Source of the DNA: JACQAI01 sp035507915
Lineage (GTDB): Bacteria; Pseudomonadota; Alphaproteobacteria; Elsterales; Elsteraceae
Length of the DNA stretch: 36,088 nt
Assembly: GCA_035507915.1 (NCBI GenBank)
Contig: DATJNS010000015.1
Span: 1 to 36,088, forward strand
Direction of reading: 5' to 3'
Shown: piece by piece, positions 16,401 through 23,631 of the stretch
Layout: the number at the start of each line of letters is the position of its first letter
How positions within the stretch are numbered: the first letter of the stretch is position 1
Position numbers and translations under genes: made by a program
The notes under the pieces: generated by a model
Database searches by the model: none
What the model was told of the DNA's origin: nothing
The model's input: the letters and a program-made list of their open reading frames with translations, nothing else

Positions 16401-18071
16401 GTGCCGTCGAGCGCGTGCTACCGCTTCTCGCGGTTCGAACTCGATCTGATCCGCGGCTGCCTGCGCGAGGGCGACCGCGAGATCAAGGTGCGCCCGAAAA
16501 CCTTCGTCGTGCTGCAACATCTGGTCGAGCAGGCCGGCCGCCTCTTGTCCAAAGACGAGCTGATGGCGGCGGCGTGGCCGGGCGTCCACGTGTCCGACGA
16601 TTCCCTGACCCAGTGCATCCGCGAGATCCGGCGCGCACTCGACGACGGCGATCAGGCCTGCATCCGCAACGTGCCTGGGCGCGGCTACCTGTTTGCCGCC
16701 CCGGTCGCGTGCGTCGAGCCGATGCCCGCACAACCGCGGCGCCGGTTTCTCCGCGCTGCCGTTCGGCCGCGCGGCCTGGTCGGGCTGGGCGTCGCCGCCG
16801 CGGTCTGCGTCGGGGCGGCGGCCGGATTGCTGGCGGCGCGCTGGCTCGACAGCGCGCCGTGGGCCGCGCCACCGTCGCTGCTGTCGGTCGCGGTGCTGCC
16901 GTTCACGCCGCTGGGCGACGGCAGCGCTGACTTGGCCAACGCGTTCACCGACGATCTCAGGGTGGCGTTCGCCCGCAGCACCGACGGCATCGTGGCCGTC
17001 CACCAGACCGGCGCGGCCGACCGCCCGCCCGCCGACGTGACGGCGATCGGCCGGCGCCTCAAGGTGCGCTTCGTGGTCGAAGGCAGCATCCGGCGCGAGG
17101 CCGGACAGTTGCGCATCGACGTCCGGCTCGACGACACCGCGACCGGCGCTCAGGTCTGGGCGCAGGCGTTCGACGGCGATGCCAATGATGCGGCGGCGCG
17201 GTGGGACGAGCTCGTCGGGCGCGTCGGCACGAACACGGCGCTCGCCCTCGGGCTCGCCGCCGCCGAGCGCTCGCGCCAGGAGCATCGCGACGATCCGACC
17301 GCGCTCGATTTCGAGATCCGCGGTCGGGCGTGGATGATCAGGGGGATCAACCAAGCAAACCTGCTTGCGGCGCGCCAGGAGTTCGAGCAGGCGCTGCGCC
17401 TCGACCCCGACTCGCTCGAGGCCATGAGCCGGCTGGCGGAGATCGGCGTCGACCTGGTGCTCGACGATTTCACCGGCGATCCGGCCGGCGAGCTCGCCCG
17501 CGCCGAGGAGCTCAACCAAGCGGTGCTCGCGCGCAGTCCGAACAAGGTGCTGGCGCAGTTCACGCGCGCCGGCCTACTGCGCGCGCGCGGCGAGTTCGAG
17601 CAGTCGATCGCCGCCTACCAGCGTGTCATCGAGCTCGATCCCCTCGATAGCTGGGCCTATGCCGGGATCGGCCGCGCGCTGATGAGCCTCGGCCGGTTCG
17701 AAGCCGCACTGCCGTCGATCGAGACGGCGCTGCGTCTCGCGCCGACCGTCAGCTCCGCGGGGCACTGGAATTTCCTGATGGGCGTGAGCCAGCTCTATCT
17801 CGGCCGCGATGATGCGGCCACGCTGCTGTTGCGCAAGGCGATCGAGGTCAACCCGCAGCGCGTGATCCGGCGCAAATGGCTGGTCGCCGCCTGCGGCGCG
17901 GCCGGCCGCCGGGCCGATGCGGAGCGCGAGCTCGCGCAGGTCCGCCAACAGGATCCCGACTTCTCCATCGGCGCGTTCATGCAGACGTTCCTGGCGGCCG
18001 GCGTGCAGGCCGATGCCGCCCAGCGCGCGCATGTGCGCGACGGCTTGCGTCGCGCCGGCGTGCCGGAATAG
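16401..18071 (+). CDS. CadC/ToxR-like membrane regulator: OmpR-type winged helix, one TM, TolB-like and TPR domains
   Basis: A 556-residue protein. Residues about 7-100 form an OmpR/PhoB-type DNA-binding domain (VRPKTFVVLQHLVEQ, LSKDELMAAAWPG, DDSLTQCIREIRRAL, PGRGYLF). Residues about 125-148 are a single transmembrane helix. Residues about 160-270 resemble the TolB/FlgO-like domain often fused to adenylate cyclases and such regulators (VAVLPFTPLGDGSADLANAF). Residues about 320-540 contain TPR repeats (EFEQALRLDPDSLEAM, AAYQRVIELDPLDSWAY). It has no receiver domain, so the periplasmic part probably senses the signal directly. The GTG start at 16401 has AGGAGAGG upstream. It is divergent from the exported-protein operon, the most likely target. 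Confidence 0.88.
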   Translation: MPSSACYRFSRFELDLIRGCLREGDREIKVRPKTFVVLQHLVEQAGRLLSKDELMAAAWPGVHVSDDSLTQCIREIRRALDDGDQACIRNVPGRGYLFAAPVACVEPMPAQPRRRFLRAAVRPRGLVGLGVAAAVCVGAAAGLLAARWLDSAPWAAPPSLLSVAVLPFTPLGDGSADLANAFTDDLRVAFARSTDGIVAVHQTGAADRPPADVTAIGRRLKVRFVVEGSIRREAGQLRIDVRLDDTATGAQVWAQAFDGDANDAAARWDELVGRVGTNTALALGLAAAERSRQEHRDDPTALDFEIRGRAWMIRGINQANLLAARQEFEQALRLDPDSLEAMSRLAEIGVDLVLDDFTGDPAGELARAEELNQAVLARSPNKVLAQFTRAGLLRARGEFEQSIAAYQRVIELDPLDSWAYAGIGRALMSLGRFEAALPSIETALRLAPTVSSAGHWNFLMGVSQLYLGRDDAATLLLRKAIEVNPQRVIRRKWLVAACGAAGRRADAERELAQVRQQDPDFSIGAFMQTFLAAGVQADAAQRAHVRDGLRRAGVPE

Positions 18072-18211
18072 CTCGCGGTCCGTCCCGCGAAGGTCAGCGC
18101 CTTACGTTGCTGTGGGGCTTCCGCGCGTCCGAGCAGCCAGGACACCAGCGCCGCAGCCGCGCCGATCAGGTACGCACGAAATCGGACACGTCGTTGGGAC
18201 CGAAGCCGGCG

Positions 18212-18637
18212 CTAGCGTCGCGTGAGATGGAGGCTGTATCGGCAGCTCTTCGACTGCGTGAAGCCGTCGATGCGGCCGTCGCCGACCACGCCCTCGACGC
18301 TGGTGTATTCCGCGCCGGCGGCCATCCGATAGTTGGCGAGCAACCGGCCGGCGGCGCTGAGCGTGCCGTAGAAGTGCAGCGCGCCGTCGGTCGTGACGAC
18401 CTCGCCGCGCACCCCGCCGTCGTCGCCGATCTCCATGCTGACCGTGCTCGGTTGGGTCGGGCATGACGCCGCACCGCGCACGAGCTCGCGCAGCCCCTCG
18501 TAGCGCGCGTCGCCCGCATGCGCGGGCGCGGCGCCGAGCAACGCCAGGAGCGCGACGACCAGCCAGGCCGTCGGACGCGTCAGGTTGGGCAACGCGCGGG
18601 CGCGTCTGGACGCGGTTTCGCCGCGTACCGGCATCAT
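18212..18637 (-). CDS. Small exported cysteine-pair protein, third paralogue
   Basis: A 141-residue protein with an N-terminal basic stretch, hydrophobic core WLVVALLALLG and cleavage after AHA. The mature part (DARYEGLRELV, then GAASCPTQPSTV, GGVRGEVVTTDG and QSKSCRYSLHLTRR) has the same order of features as the B proteins at 14296 and 15270: a Y-x-G start, an early Cys, a VRG/GxL strand pattern, VxDGxxxGF and a late Cys before LTR. Similarity is weaker than within the tandem pair, so it is a more distant member. The start is one of two adjacent ATGs (18637 or 18634), both with only a weak GAAAG upstream. It lies beyond the CadC-like regulator, convergent with it. Confidence 0.72.
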   Translation of the reverse strand: MMPVRGETASRRARALPNLTRPTAWLVVALLALLGAAPAHAGDARYEGLRELVRGAASCPTQPSTVSMEIGDDGGVRGEVVTTDGALHFYGTLSAAGRLLANYRMAAGAEYTSVEGVVGDGRIDGFTQSKSCRYSLHLTRR

Positions 18638-18796
18638 GATGGGTGCTTTCGAGGATTGCGTGTGACGTTTACACCCGCCCTGCGGAATCACGAAACGAAT
18701 TCCCTCCCGGCGGCCATTTGTCGCTTTACATCGGCGGCGCGGCGTGCGCTTTGCAGCTTCCGGCGCGGCAAGCCGCGGCAACCGAAATGGCAGGTC

Positions 18797-19021
18797 ATGG
18801 CGCGCAAGCAAGCGACGGCGGGTGAGTTCACGCTGTTCGACGTCGTCTACGAGGATGGCTCGCGTCGCTCGAACCGGCGCGTGCCCAGCGACGTGCTCGG
18901 CGGCCTCGACGGCGACGAGCCCGCGCGCGGCGTGATCGAGGGCCAAGACGCCGAGATCGCCGCGCGCTCGGGCCGGGCGCCGTTGCGGATCACCTCGCTC
19001 GCCCGCAGCAAGGGGCGCTGA
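18797..19021 (+). CDS. Conserved small alphaproteobacterial protein, function unknown
   Basis: A 74-residue soluble protein (MARKQATAGEFTLFDVVYED, then SNRRVPSDVLGGLDGDEP and RGVIEGQDAEIAARSG). The composition is balanced and clearly protein-like, unlike shadow frames. I recall similar ~70-residue hypothetical proteins in Hyphomicrobiales, but no function is known. The ATG at 18797 has AGG about 4 nt upstream; another ATG at 18787 is out of frame. It starts 160 bp from the divergent exported paralogue. No motif for catalysis is visible. Confidence 0.7.
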   Translation: MARKQATAGEFTLFDVVYEDGSRRSNRRVPSDVLGGLDGDEPARGVIEGQDAEIAARSGRAPLRITSLARSKGR

Positions 19022-19336
19022 AGCCTCGCGTAGCGGGCGACCGCCGTGCGGCATCCTGCGCGGGGCCCGGATCGGTCACCGAGCGCGTCGCCGACCACAG
19101 TCGAGCCCGTCGCGCCGACGCGTAGCGTCCTGATTGCGCTTCCGGTTCTCGACCTGGCAGCCGATGGAATCAAATCAACATTGGCTCGGGTTGATTCGAG
19201 AATTCCGAATGGAATTTCGAACATCCCAAAATAAATTCACGAATAGTGCTTGGTTTTTCGTTTGGCCATCCCAAATATTGCTTCTTGGGATGCGGATGGT
19301 GTCTTGCACCGTGCGCGTGAAAAGGAGGCGACTCAC
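19022..19336. promoter_or_regulatory. AT-rich region with a cluster of inverted repeats, upstream of a small membrane-protein gene
   Basis: A markedly AT-rich island (about 19160-19300) in an otherwise GC-rich region. It holds three inverted repeats: AATCAAC-N10-GTTGATT (19173-19196), TTCGAGAATTCC-GAAT-GGAATTTCGAA (19195-19221, one bulged base) and CATCCCAA-N10-TTGGGATG (19267-19292, perfect). CATCCCAAA also recurs as a direct repeat at 19222-19230. The AT content and spacing suggest a regulated promoter with palindromic operators, or a structured leader. The left part (19022-19160) shows nothing. Confidence 0.5.
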
Positions 19337-19735
19337 ATGGCGGGATCGAACTCTGGTACGCGCTGGGAACGCTACACGGCATCGAAGACGACGCTGTTCT
19401 GGAGCTGCGCCGGATGCGCCGTCGCGACGATGATCGTCGGCTTCACGTGGGGCGGCTGGGTCACCGGCGGCACGGCGGAGAAGATGGCGAGCACCGCCGC
19501 CGACGCGGCGCGCACTGATCTTGCGGCGACCATGTGCGTCAGCCGCTTCATGGGCGGACCCGACGTGACCGCCCAACTGACCGCGCTCAAGGCGAGCAAC
19601 GAGTGGAGCCGCGACGACGTGCTCGACAAGGCGGGCTGGACCACGCCGCCGGGCATCGACAAGCCGATCCAGGGCGCCGGCGGGCTCTGTGCGACGCGCC
19701 TGCTCGAGGCCAAGGCCGCGGGAAGCGCGGGCTGA
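19337..19735 (+). CDS. Single-pass membrane protein, conserved in alphaproteobacteria, function unknown
   Basis: A 132-residue protein. Residues about 17-41 are one transmembrane helix (FWSCAGCAVATMIVGFTWGG), followed by WVTGGTAEKMASTAADAA and a soluble part with Cys residues (TMCVSRFM, GGLCATRLLEAK). The TM-then-GGWVTGGTA pattern is familiar from conserved hypothetical proteins of soil alphaproteobacteria. With about 16 residues before the helix, the larger C-terminal part is probably periplasmic. The ATG at 19337 has a perfect AAGGAGG about 8 nt upstream. It probably forms an operon with the 64-residue gene 35 bp downstream and is preceded by the inverted-repeat cluster. Confidence 0.82.
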   Translation: MAGSNSGTRWERYTASKTTLFWSCAGCAVATMIVGFTWGGWVTGGTAEKMASTAADAARTDLAATMCVSRFMGGPDVTAQLTALKASNEWSRDDVLDKAGWTTPPGIDKPIQGAGGLCATRLLEAKAAGSAG

Positions 19736-19770
19736 CAGCCGGCACCGTCGACCGGTCAAGGAGCAACGCG

Positions 19771-19965
19771 ATGATGATGATGATGGGCAAACGGACCAGC
19801 AAGTGGTCGTGGGCGCTGTCGGCCGAAGAGCGCCTGACCACCGCGCTCGTCGATCAGGCGCGCGGCGGCAAGCTCAGCGCCAAGCTCAAGCGTCGCCACG
19901 ACGCCATGGTCGAGAAGCAACGCAAGCTCAAGGACCTCGCCGGCGCCCCGTCTCGTTCGTCATGA
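19771..19965 (+). CDS. Small basic protein beginning with five Met codons, unknown
   Basis: A 64-residue (at most) protein: five consecutive ATGs (19771-19785), then GKRTSKWSWALSAEERLTTA and a lysine-rich helix (KLSAKLKRRHDAMVEKQRKL). An AGGAG site lies about 8 nt before the first ATG; any of the five could be used. The basic helical body could bind nucleic acid, but no motif is known. It follows the membrane-protein gene by 35 bp on the same strand. Its stop overlaps the stop of the convergent hemolysin III gene by 6 bp. Confidence 0.65.
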   Translation: MMMMMGKRTSKWSWALSAEERLTTALVDQARGGKLSAKLKRRHDAMVEKQRKLKDLAGAPSRSS

Positions 19966-20664
19966 ACCGGTGAGCGACGCCGGCGCGGCGCCGACCATGC
20001 GGATCACGGCGGCGAAGTGCAGGCTGGCGGCGATCAAGACCATGGCGTGCCACACGACGTTGTGAAACCGCACCGCGGCGTGCGCGTGGATGAGCGACCC
20101 GATCGTGTACACCGCGCCGCCGCCCAGCAGCAGCGCCAGCACCGAGCCCGGCAAGGCCGCCACGAACCACGGCAGGACGGCCAGGAGCAGCCACCCCATC
20201 GCGAGGTAGAGCGCGATCCAGGTGCGCTCGCGACACTCGACGCGCGCGAGCTTCAACCCGACGCCCACGCTGGCCAAGCCCCAGACCGCCGCGCAGAGCG
20301 GCAGCCCGACCGCCGGCTCGAGCGCGTCGACGGCGAACGGCGTGTAGCTGCCGGCGATCATGACGAAGACCATCGCGCGGTCGACCTGGCGCAGCCGCGC
20401 CTTCACCCATCCGGGGTGCGCCATGGCGTAGGCCGCCGATGCGGCGAGCATCCCCAGGAGGCCGAGGCAATAGATCGCCAATGTCGCGGCCTGGCGCGCG
20501 CCGACGACGGGTCCGAGCGTGGCGAACAGCCACACGCTCGCCGCGAGCGCGAGGCCCAGTCCGGTGACATGGAGGATGCGGTCGGCCGCAACCTCTGCGC
20601 GCGTGTAACTCGGGAACGCGAGCGAGACCGGCGTCCCGTGGGCGGACACCGGCCACCGGATCAT
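19960..20664 (-). CDS. Hemolysin III (YqfA/TrhA, PAQR-like) family membrane protein
   Basis: A 234-residue protein with about seven transmembrane helices. The first carries the family Glu/Asp/His cluster (EVAADRILHVTG), the middle has RQVDRAMVFVMIAGSYTPF, and the last has HAHAAVRFHNVVWHAMVLIAA with the conserved His pattern. Hly-III proteins are distant relatives of PAQR receptors/ceramidase-fold hydrolases and in E. coli are tied to membrane homeostasis. The name hemolysin is historical. The start ATG at 20664 overlaps the stop of the IF-1 gene (ATGA), so translation is coupled. An N-terminal ~25-residue lead before the first motif is slightly long. Confidence 0.9.
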   Translation of the reverse strand: MIRWPVSAHGTPVSLAFPSYTRAEVAADRILHVTGLGLALAASVWLFATLGPVVGARQAATLAIYCLGLLGMLAASAAYAMAHPGWVKARLRQVDRAMVFVMIAGSYTPFAVDALEPAVGLPLCAAVWGLASVGVGLKLARVECRERTWIALYLAMGWLLLAVLPWFVAALPGSVLALLLGGGAVYTIGSLIHAHAAVRFHNVVWHAMVLIAASLHFAAVIRMVGAAPASLTGS

Positions 20665-20945
20665 CGCCGCCGTCGGACCTGGCCCGGCCGGCTGCGCCCG
20701 GGACCCATGGGCGGCCCGGCCCGTTCGTCCTTGTGACGGAAATTGATCCGTCCTTTGCTCAAGTCGTACGGCGTCATCTCCACCGTCACGCGATCGCCCG
20801 CCAGGATGCGGATTCGGTTGCGCCGAACCCGCCCCGAGCTGTGCGCGAGCACGTCGTGTCCGTTGTCCAGCCGGACCCGGAACATGGTGTTCGGCAGAAT
20901 CTCGGCCACCACGCCCTCGAACTCCAACAGATCTTCTTTTGCCAT
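20661..20945 (-). CDS. infA: Translation initiation factor IF-1 with Arg-rich C-terminal extension
   Basis: A 94-residue protein. Residues 1-74 match IF-1 throughout (MAKEDLLEFEGVVAEILPNT, then MFRVRLDNGH, IRILAGDRVTVEMTPYDLSK and GRINFRHKDER), an S1/OB fold that binds the 30S A site. Standard IF-1 ends near residue 72. Here about 20 extra residues rich in Gly, Pro and Arg follow (AGPPMGPGRSRPGQVRRRR). Such tailed forms probably represent a second infA copy in some alphaproteobacteria; whether a canonical infA exists elsewhere in this genome cannot be seen. The ATG start has GAAGAT-type sequence upstream but a modest ribosome site. It is coupled by ATGA overlap to the Hly-III gene. Confidence 0.93.
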   Translation of the reverse strand: MAKEDLLEFEGVVAEILPNTMFRVRLDNGHDVLAHSSGRVRRNRIRILAGDRVTVEMTPYDLSKGRINFRHKDERAGPPMGPGRSRPGQVRRRR

Positions 20946-21154
20946 CGAGCTCTCACCCTCCGGATGCGACCGCCGAGCCGTCAGCGACCGAGCCGCCCTC
21001 GATCTCCGCCCGCCGCCCGACGCCGCGGAACCTGCCCCAGTATCGTCGAGGCGAGGAAATTCACCAAATTCTCGAACGCGACCGGGTCACCCGTGCGGCG
21101 CCGCGTCGCGCCGAATCGCCGCTGCCCGAGTGGCCGCGCGTCGAACCGACCCCC

Positions 21155-21355
21155 TCAGGATCCCTCGGCCTCCGGCGACTTGGCCGACGGAACCAGGCGC
21201 TCGCGATCCCACAACGCCATCGAATGAAGCGTCGGGTGCCGGCTCAGGAGCTCGGCGGCTCGCGCGCGCGCCCGATCGTCGTCGCAACAATCGATCGCCT
21301 CGACATGCCGAATCCGGTCATGCGCGTCGAGCAGGTAGCATCGGTAGCGCACCAT
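21155..21355 (-). CDS. Small conserved-type protein, unknown
   Basis: A 66-residue protein (MVRYRCYLLDAHDRIRHVEA, then CCDDDRARARAAELLSRHP and ALWDRERLV). The pattern of a beta strand, D-R-I, an acidic patch, an alanine-rich helix and a final LWDRERL is shared with many ~65-residue alphaproteobacterial proteins of unknown function. The ATG at 21355 has GGGGAG about 9 nt upstream; a 10-residue upstream extension lacks one. It is one of three small leftward genes between infA and lpxD, but 62 bp separate it from its neighbour. No function is assigned. Confidence 0.7.
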   Translation of the reverse strand: MVRYRCYLLDAHDRIRHVEAIDCCDDDRARARAAELLSRHPTLHSMALWDRERLVPSAKSPEAEGS

Positions 21356-21417
21356 GGCGTCTCGCTCCCCATCCCGGCGGTCCAATCGCGGCGTCCCGTC
21401 GCGGCCGAGCCGAGGGC

Positions 21418-21636
21418 TCAGCTGGCGTGTCGGAACAGAGTGCGGTCCAACAAGGCGGCGGTCGCCACCGTCTTGGTGAGCGACCGGTCGGCGGCATTCA
21501 CCAGCCTGGCGTAGGCGACGCCGTCGGCGCCCTCGAACAGCTGGATCACGCGCCAGACGCCGGCGATGCCACAGCCGATCGCCGATCGGCCGGCGCTGAC
21601 GAAATGATCCTCGAGCGTGACCGACTTCAACGCCAT
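21418..21636 (-). CDS. Small unknown protein coupled to the gene at 21638
   Basis: A 72-residue protein (MALKSVTLEDHFVSAGRSAI, then GVWRVIQLFEGADGVAYARL and LTKTVATAALLDRTLF). The ATG at 21636 lies one base past the upstream stop (TAG-C-ATG), so it relies on translational coupling rather than a strong ribosome site of its own. It has aromatic and acidic residues in a beta-sheet-like pattern and no signal peptide. No family is recognised. Its coupling to the acidic-tailed protein suggests the two act together. Confidence 0.65.
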   Translation of the reverse strand: MALKSVTLEDHFVSAGRSAIGCGIAGVWRVIQLFEGADGVAYARLVNAADRSLTKTVATAALLDRTLFRHAS

Positions 21637-21637
21637 G

Positions 21638-21904
21638 CTATGCGTCCGGCGCAGCGTCCGGCTCGGCTTCCGGCTCAGCCTCCGGCGCGGTCGTCTTGCG
21701 CACGCGGATTTTCTTGAAGCCGCGAACGCGCGCCGCTTGATGCGCCCAGCGCCGCGCCTCCTCGACCGACGCCGCGTCGTGGCTGTCCGTCTCGGTGAGC
21801 GCCGCCTCGCCGCTGCCCTGGACCACGGTCCACGACACGCGGACCCGCTCGGGCCCGGACTCGATCCTCATGCGGAATATCGCACCGTCTTCGGCAAGCA
21901 GCAT
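21638..21904 (-). CDS. Small protein with acidic repeat tail, unknown
   Basis: An 88-residue protein. Residues 1-70 look like a small alpha/beta fold (FRMRIESGPERVRVSWTVVQ, then ASVEEARRWAHQAARVRGF, then KKIRVRK). Residues 72-88 are a low-complexity tail of EAEPEAEPDAAPDA. The ATG at 21904 has AAGGGAGA about 5 nt upstream; the ATG at 21934 has no comparable site. The basic KKIRVRKTT segment followed by an acidic tail could form an intramolecular clamp or a chaperone-like surface. No family is recognised. It is cotranscribed with the 72-residue gene downstream. Confidence 0.68.
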   Translation of the reverse strand: MLLAEDGAIFRMRIESGPERVRVSWTVVQGSGEAALTETDSHDAASVEEARRWAHQAARVRGFKKIRVRKTTAPEAEPEAEPDAAPDA

Positions 21905-22288
21905 GGCCGTCTCCCTTCGGTTCAATCGGGTCACTCAAGAGGCCGGCTGCCTCGGCGCGACTGACGCGCGCGTCGCGAGACGCCGCGTGTGGTGCGTGGT
22001 CGTGCGTGAAACAGGCTTGGCTTGCCTAGGTGAATGCGATGGCCGTGAGCACCAGCACGAGACAACTCCCGCTCGACCCAAGTGGCAAACGCCGATGGGC
22101 GCTGATGTCGCCAAAGCGTTCCCCAATATAGGCGTGCGCCGGCCGGTTACCAACTTATTTCAGTCCGCGCCGCGATTTGAGCGTATGATGGCGGCGCGGA
22201 TGAACGCGCGTCTGCAACGCGCGAACCGCTGAGTTGAGAACCCGTCAGGCCGCGGGCCGTCGTGGCCACCGTCGAGATACAGGCCACC
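21905..22288. other. Divergent intergenic region upstream of lpxD-like gene
   Basis: About 380 bp. A 30-codon open frame at 22039-22131 (MAVSTSTRQLPLDPSGKRRW) has an AGGTGA sequence about 7 nt upstream but is too short to support. An AT-richer piece (CAACTTATTTCAG, about 22150-22165) may be part of the promoter for the LpxD gene. No tRNA or terminator was found. Confidence 0.4.
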
Positions 22289-23356
22289 ATGCCAGACCCC
22301 AGATTCTACCGGCGCGCCGGCCCGTTCTTGTTGGCGGACATCGCGGCACGCGTGAAGGTTGAGCTCGACGACGTCGCGGCGGGCGAGCTGACGATAACCG
22401 ACGTGGCGACGCTCGATCGGGCTGAGAGCAGCCACCTCGGCCTGTTCGCCGATGGCCGTCATCGCGACGCCTACGAGGCGACGTCGGCCGGCGCCGTCCT
22501 GACCGCGCGCTCGCTCGCCGCGCCCGGCGGCAACCTCGCCGCGCGATTGATCTTCTCGGATGCGCCGCGCCTGCACTACATCGCGGTCGAGCGGCTGTTC
22601 TATCCCGACAACCCGTCCGCGGCGCAGCATCGTGTCGCGCCCTCGGGACAGTATCCGGGCGCGACCATCGCCCCCGACGCGGTCATCGCGCCCGGCTGCC
22701 ACGTCGACACGGGCGTGGTGATCGGCGCCGGGGCGGTGATCGGATCGCGCTGCCGGATCGGCTGCAACGCCGTGATCGCGGCGGGCGTCGTGCTGGGCGA
22801 CGACTGCGTCGTCGGCGCCGGCGCATCGATCAGCCACGCCCTGATCGGCGACCGTGTCGAGATCTATCCCGGCGCGCGCATCGGCACGCCCGGGTTCGGT
22901 TTCGTGCCGAGCGAGCGCGGCCCCGTCCGCGTGCCGCAGCTGGGTCTGGTGGTGATCGGCGACGAGGTCGAGATCGGCGCCAACAGCACCATCGATCGCG
23001 GCGCGCTCGGCGACACGGAGATCGCATCGGGCACGGTGATCGACAACCTGGTCCAGATCGCCCACAACGTGCGCATCGGACGATGCTGCGTCATCGCGGC
23101 CCAGGTCGGCATCGCGGGCAGCACGACACTGGGCGACGCCGTGATGATCGGCGGGCAGTCAGCGATCGCCGATCACCTGACGATCGGCTCGGGCGCCCGC
23201 ATCGCGGCCCGCAGCGGGGTCATGCGCGATGTGCCGGCCGGCCTCACGATCGGCGGCGCGCCGGCCCTGCCGATCCGGCAATGGCACCGGCAAACCGCGA
23301 CGCTGGCTCGCCTCGCCCGGACCGACAAGGCTCGCGACCCGTCGGCCCGCGGCTGA
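22289..23356 (+). CDS. lpxD: UDP-3-O-(3-hydroxyacyl)glucosamine N-acyltransferase
   Basis: A 355-residue LpxD. It transfers a 3-hydroxyacyl chain from acyl-ACP to the amino group of UDP-3-O-acyl-glucosamine, the third step of lipid A synthesis, on the cytosolic side. The N-terminal uridine-binding domain starts MPDPRFYRRAGPFLLADIA. Residues about 123-325 are hexapeptide repeats of a left-handed beta helix (VIGAGAVIGSRCRIG). The catalytic base is His259 in DNLVQIAHNV, and TPGFGFV is also present. The ATG at 22289 matches the family start; a GTG at 22262 would add nine unlikely residues. It is not beside fabZ, lpxA or bamA, so it is probably an extra copy or a dispersed gene. Confidence 0.92.
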   Translation: MPDPRFYRRAGPFLLADIAARVKVELDDVAAGELTITDVATLDRAESSHLGLFADGRHRDAYEATSAGAVLTARSLAAPGGNLAARLIFSDAPRLHYIAVERLFYPDNPSAAQHRVAPSGQYPGATIAPDAVIAPGCHVDTGVVIGAGAVIGSRCRIGCNAVIAAGVVLGDDCVVGAGASISHALIGDRVEIYPGARIGTPGFGFVPSERGPVRVPQLGLVVIGDEVEIGANSTIDRGALGDTEIASGTVIDNLVQIAHNVRIGRCCVIAAQVGIAGSTTLGDAVMIGGQSAIADHLTIGSGARIAARSGVMRDVPAGLTIGGAPALPIRQWHRQTATLARLARTDKARDPSARG

Positions 23357-23364
23357 CCCGCGTG

Positions 23365-23631
23365 ATGTCGAAGTCGAAGCAGCCGAGCCGCGAGGAACGC
23401 CGCGCCGCGGCGCTCGCGGGAACGCCGAGCGCCGATCGTCGAGGCGCGGGGATCGCGTTCGTCCTGCGCCTCGGCGGCGCCCCCTCCGTCTGGCTGATGC
23501 GGGAGGTGCCCGCCGTGGCATGGGGGCCGCCCGACCAGGCCATGAGGTTCGGGACACGGGACGAGGCACGCGCCGCCGTGGCCAGGCTCGCCAGCTACGG
23601 CGGGCTGGTGGTCGAAGAGATCGCGCGTTAG
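23365..23631 (+). CDS. Small unknown protein downstream of lpxD
   Basis: An 88-residue protein: a charged N-terminus (MSKSKQPSREERRAAALAGT), then a beta-rich body with well-formed composition (GIAFVLRLGGAPSVWLMREV, then FGTRDEARAAVARLASYGG and LVVEEIAR). It starts 8 bp after the lpxD stop, at an ATG overlapping a GTG three bases earlier, so it is likely cotranscribed with lpxD. It has no signal peptide and no recognised family. The short alpha/beta pattern resembles many small modifier-like proteins, but I cannot assign one. Confidence 0.62.
   Translation: MSKSKQPSREERRAAALAGTPSADRRGAGIAFVLRLGGAPSVWLMREVPAVAWGPPDQAMRFGTRDEARAAVARLASYGGLVVEEIAR

Noticed and set aside
22039..22131. A 30-codon open frame with a fair ribosome site upstream of lpxD
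   Set aside because: No strand, domain or conservation evidence; likely chance.
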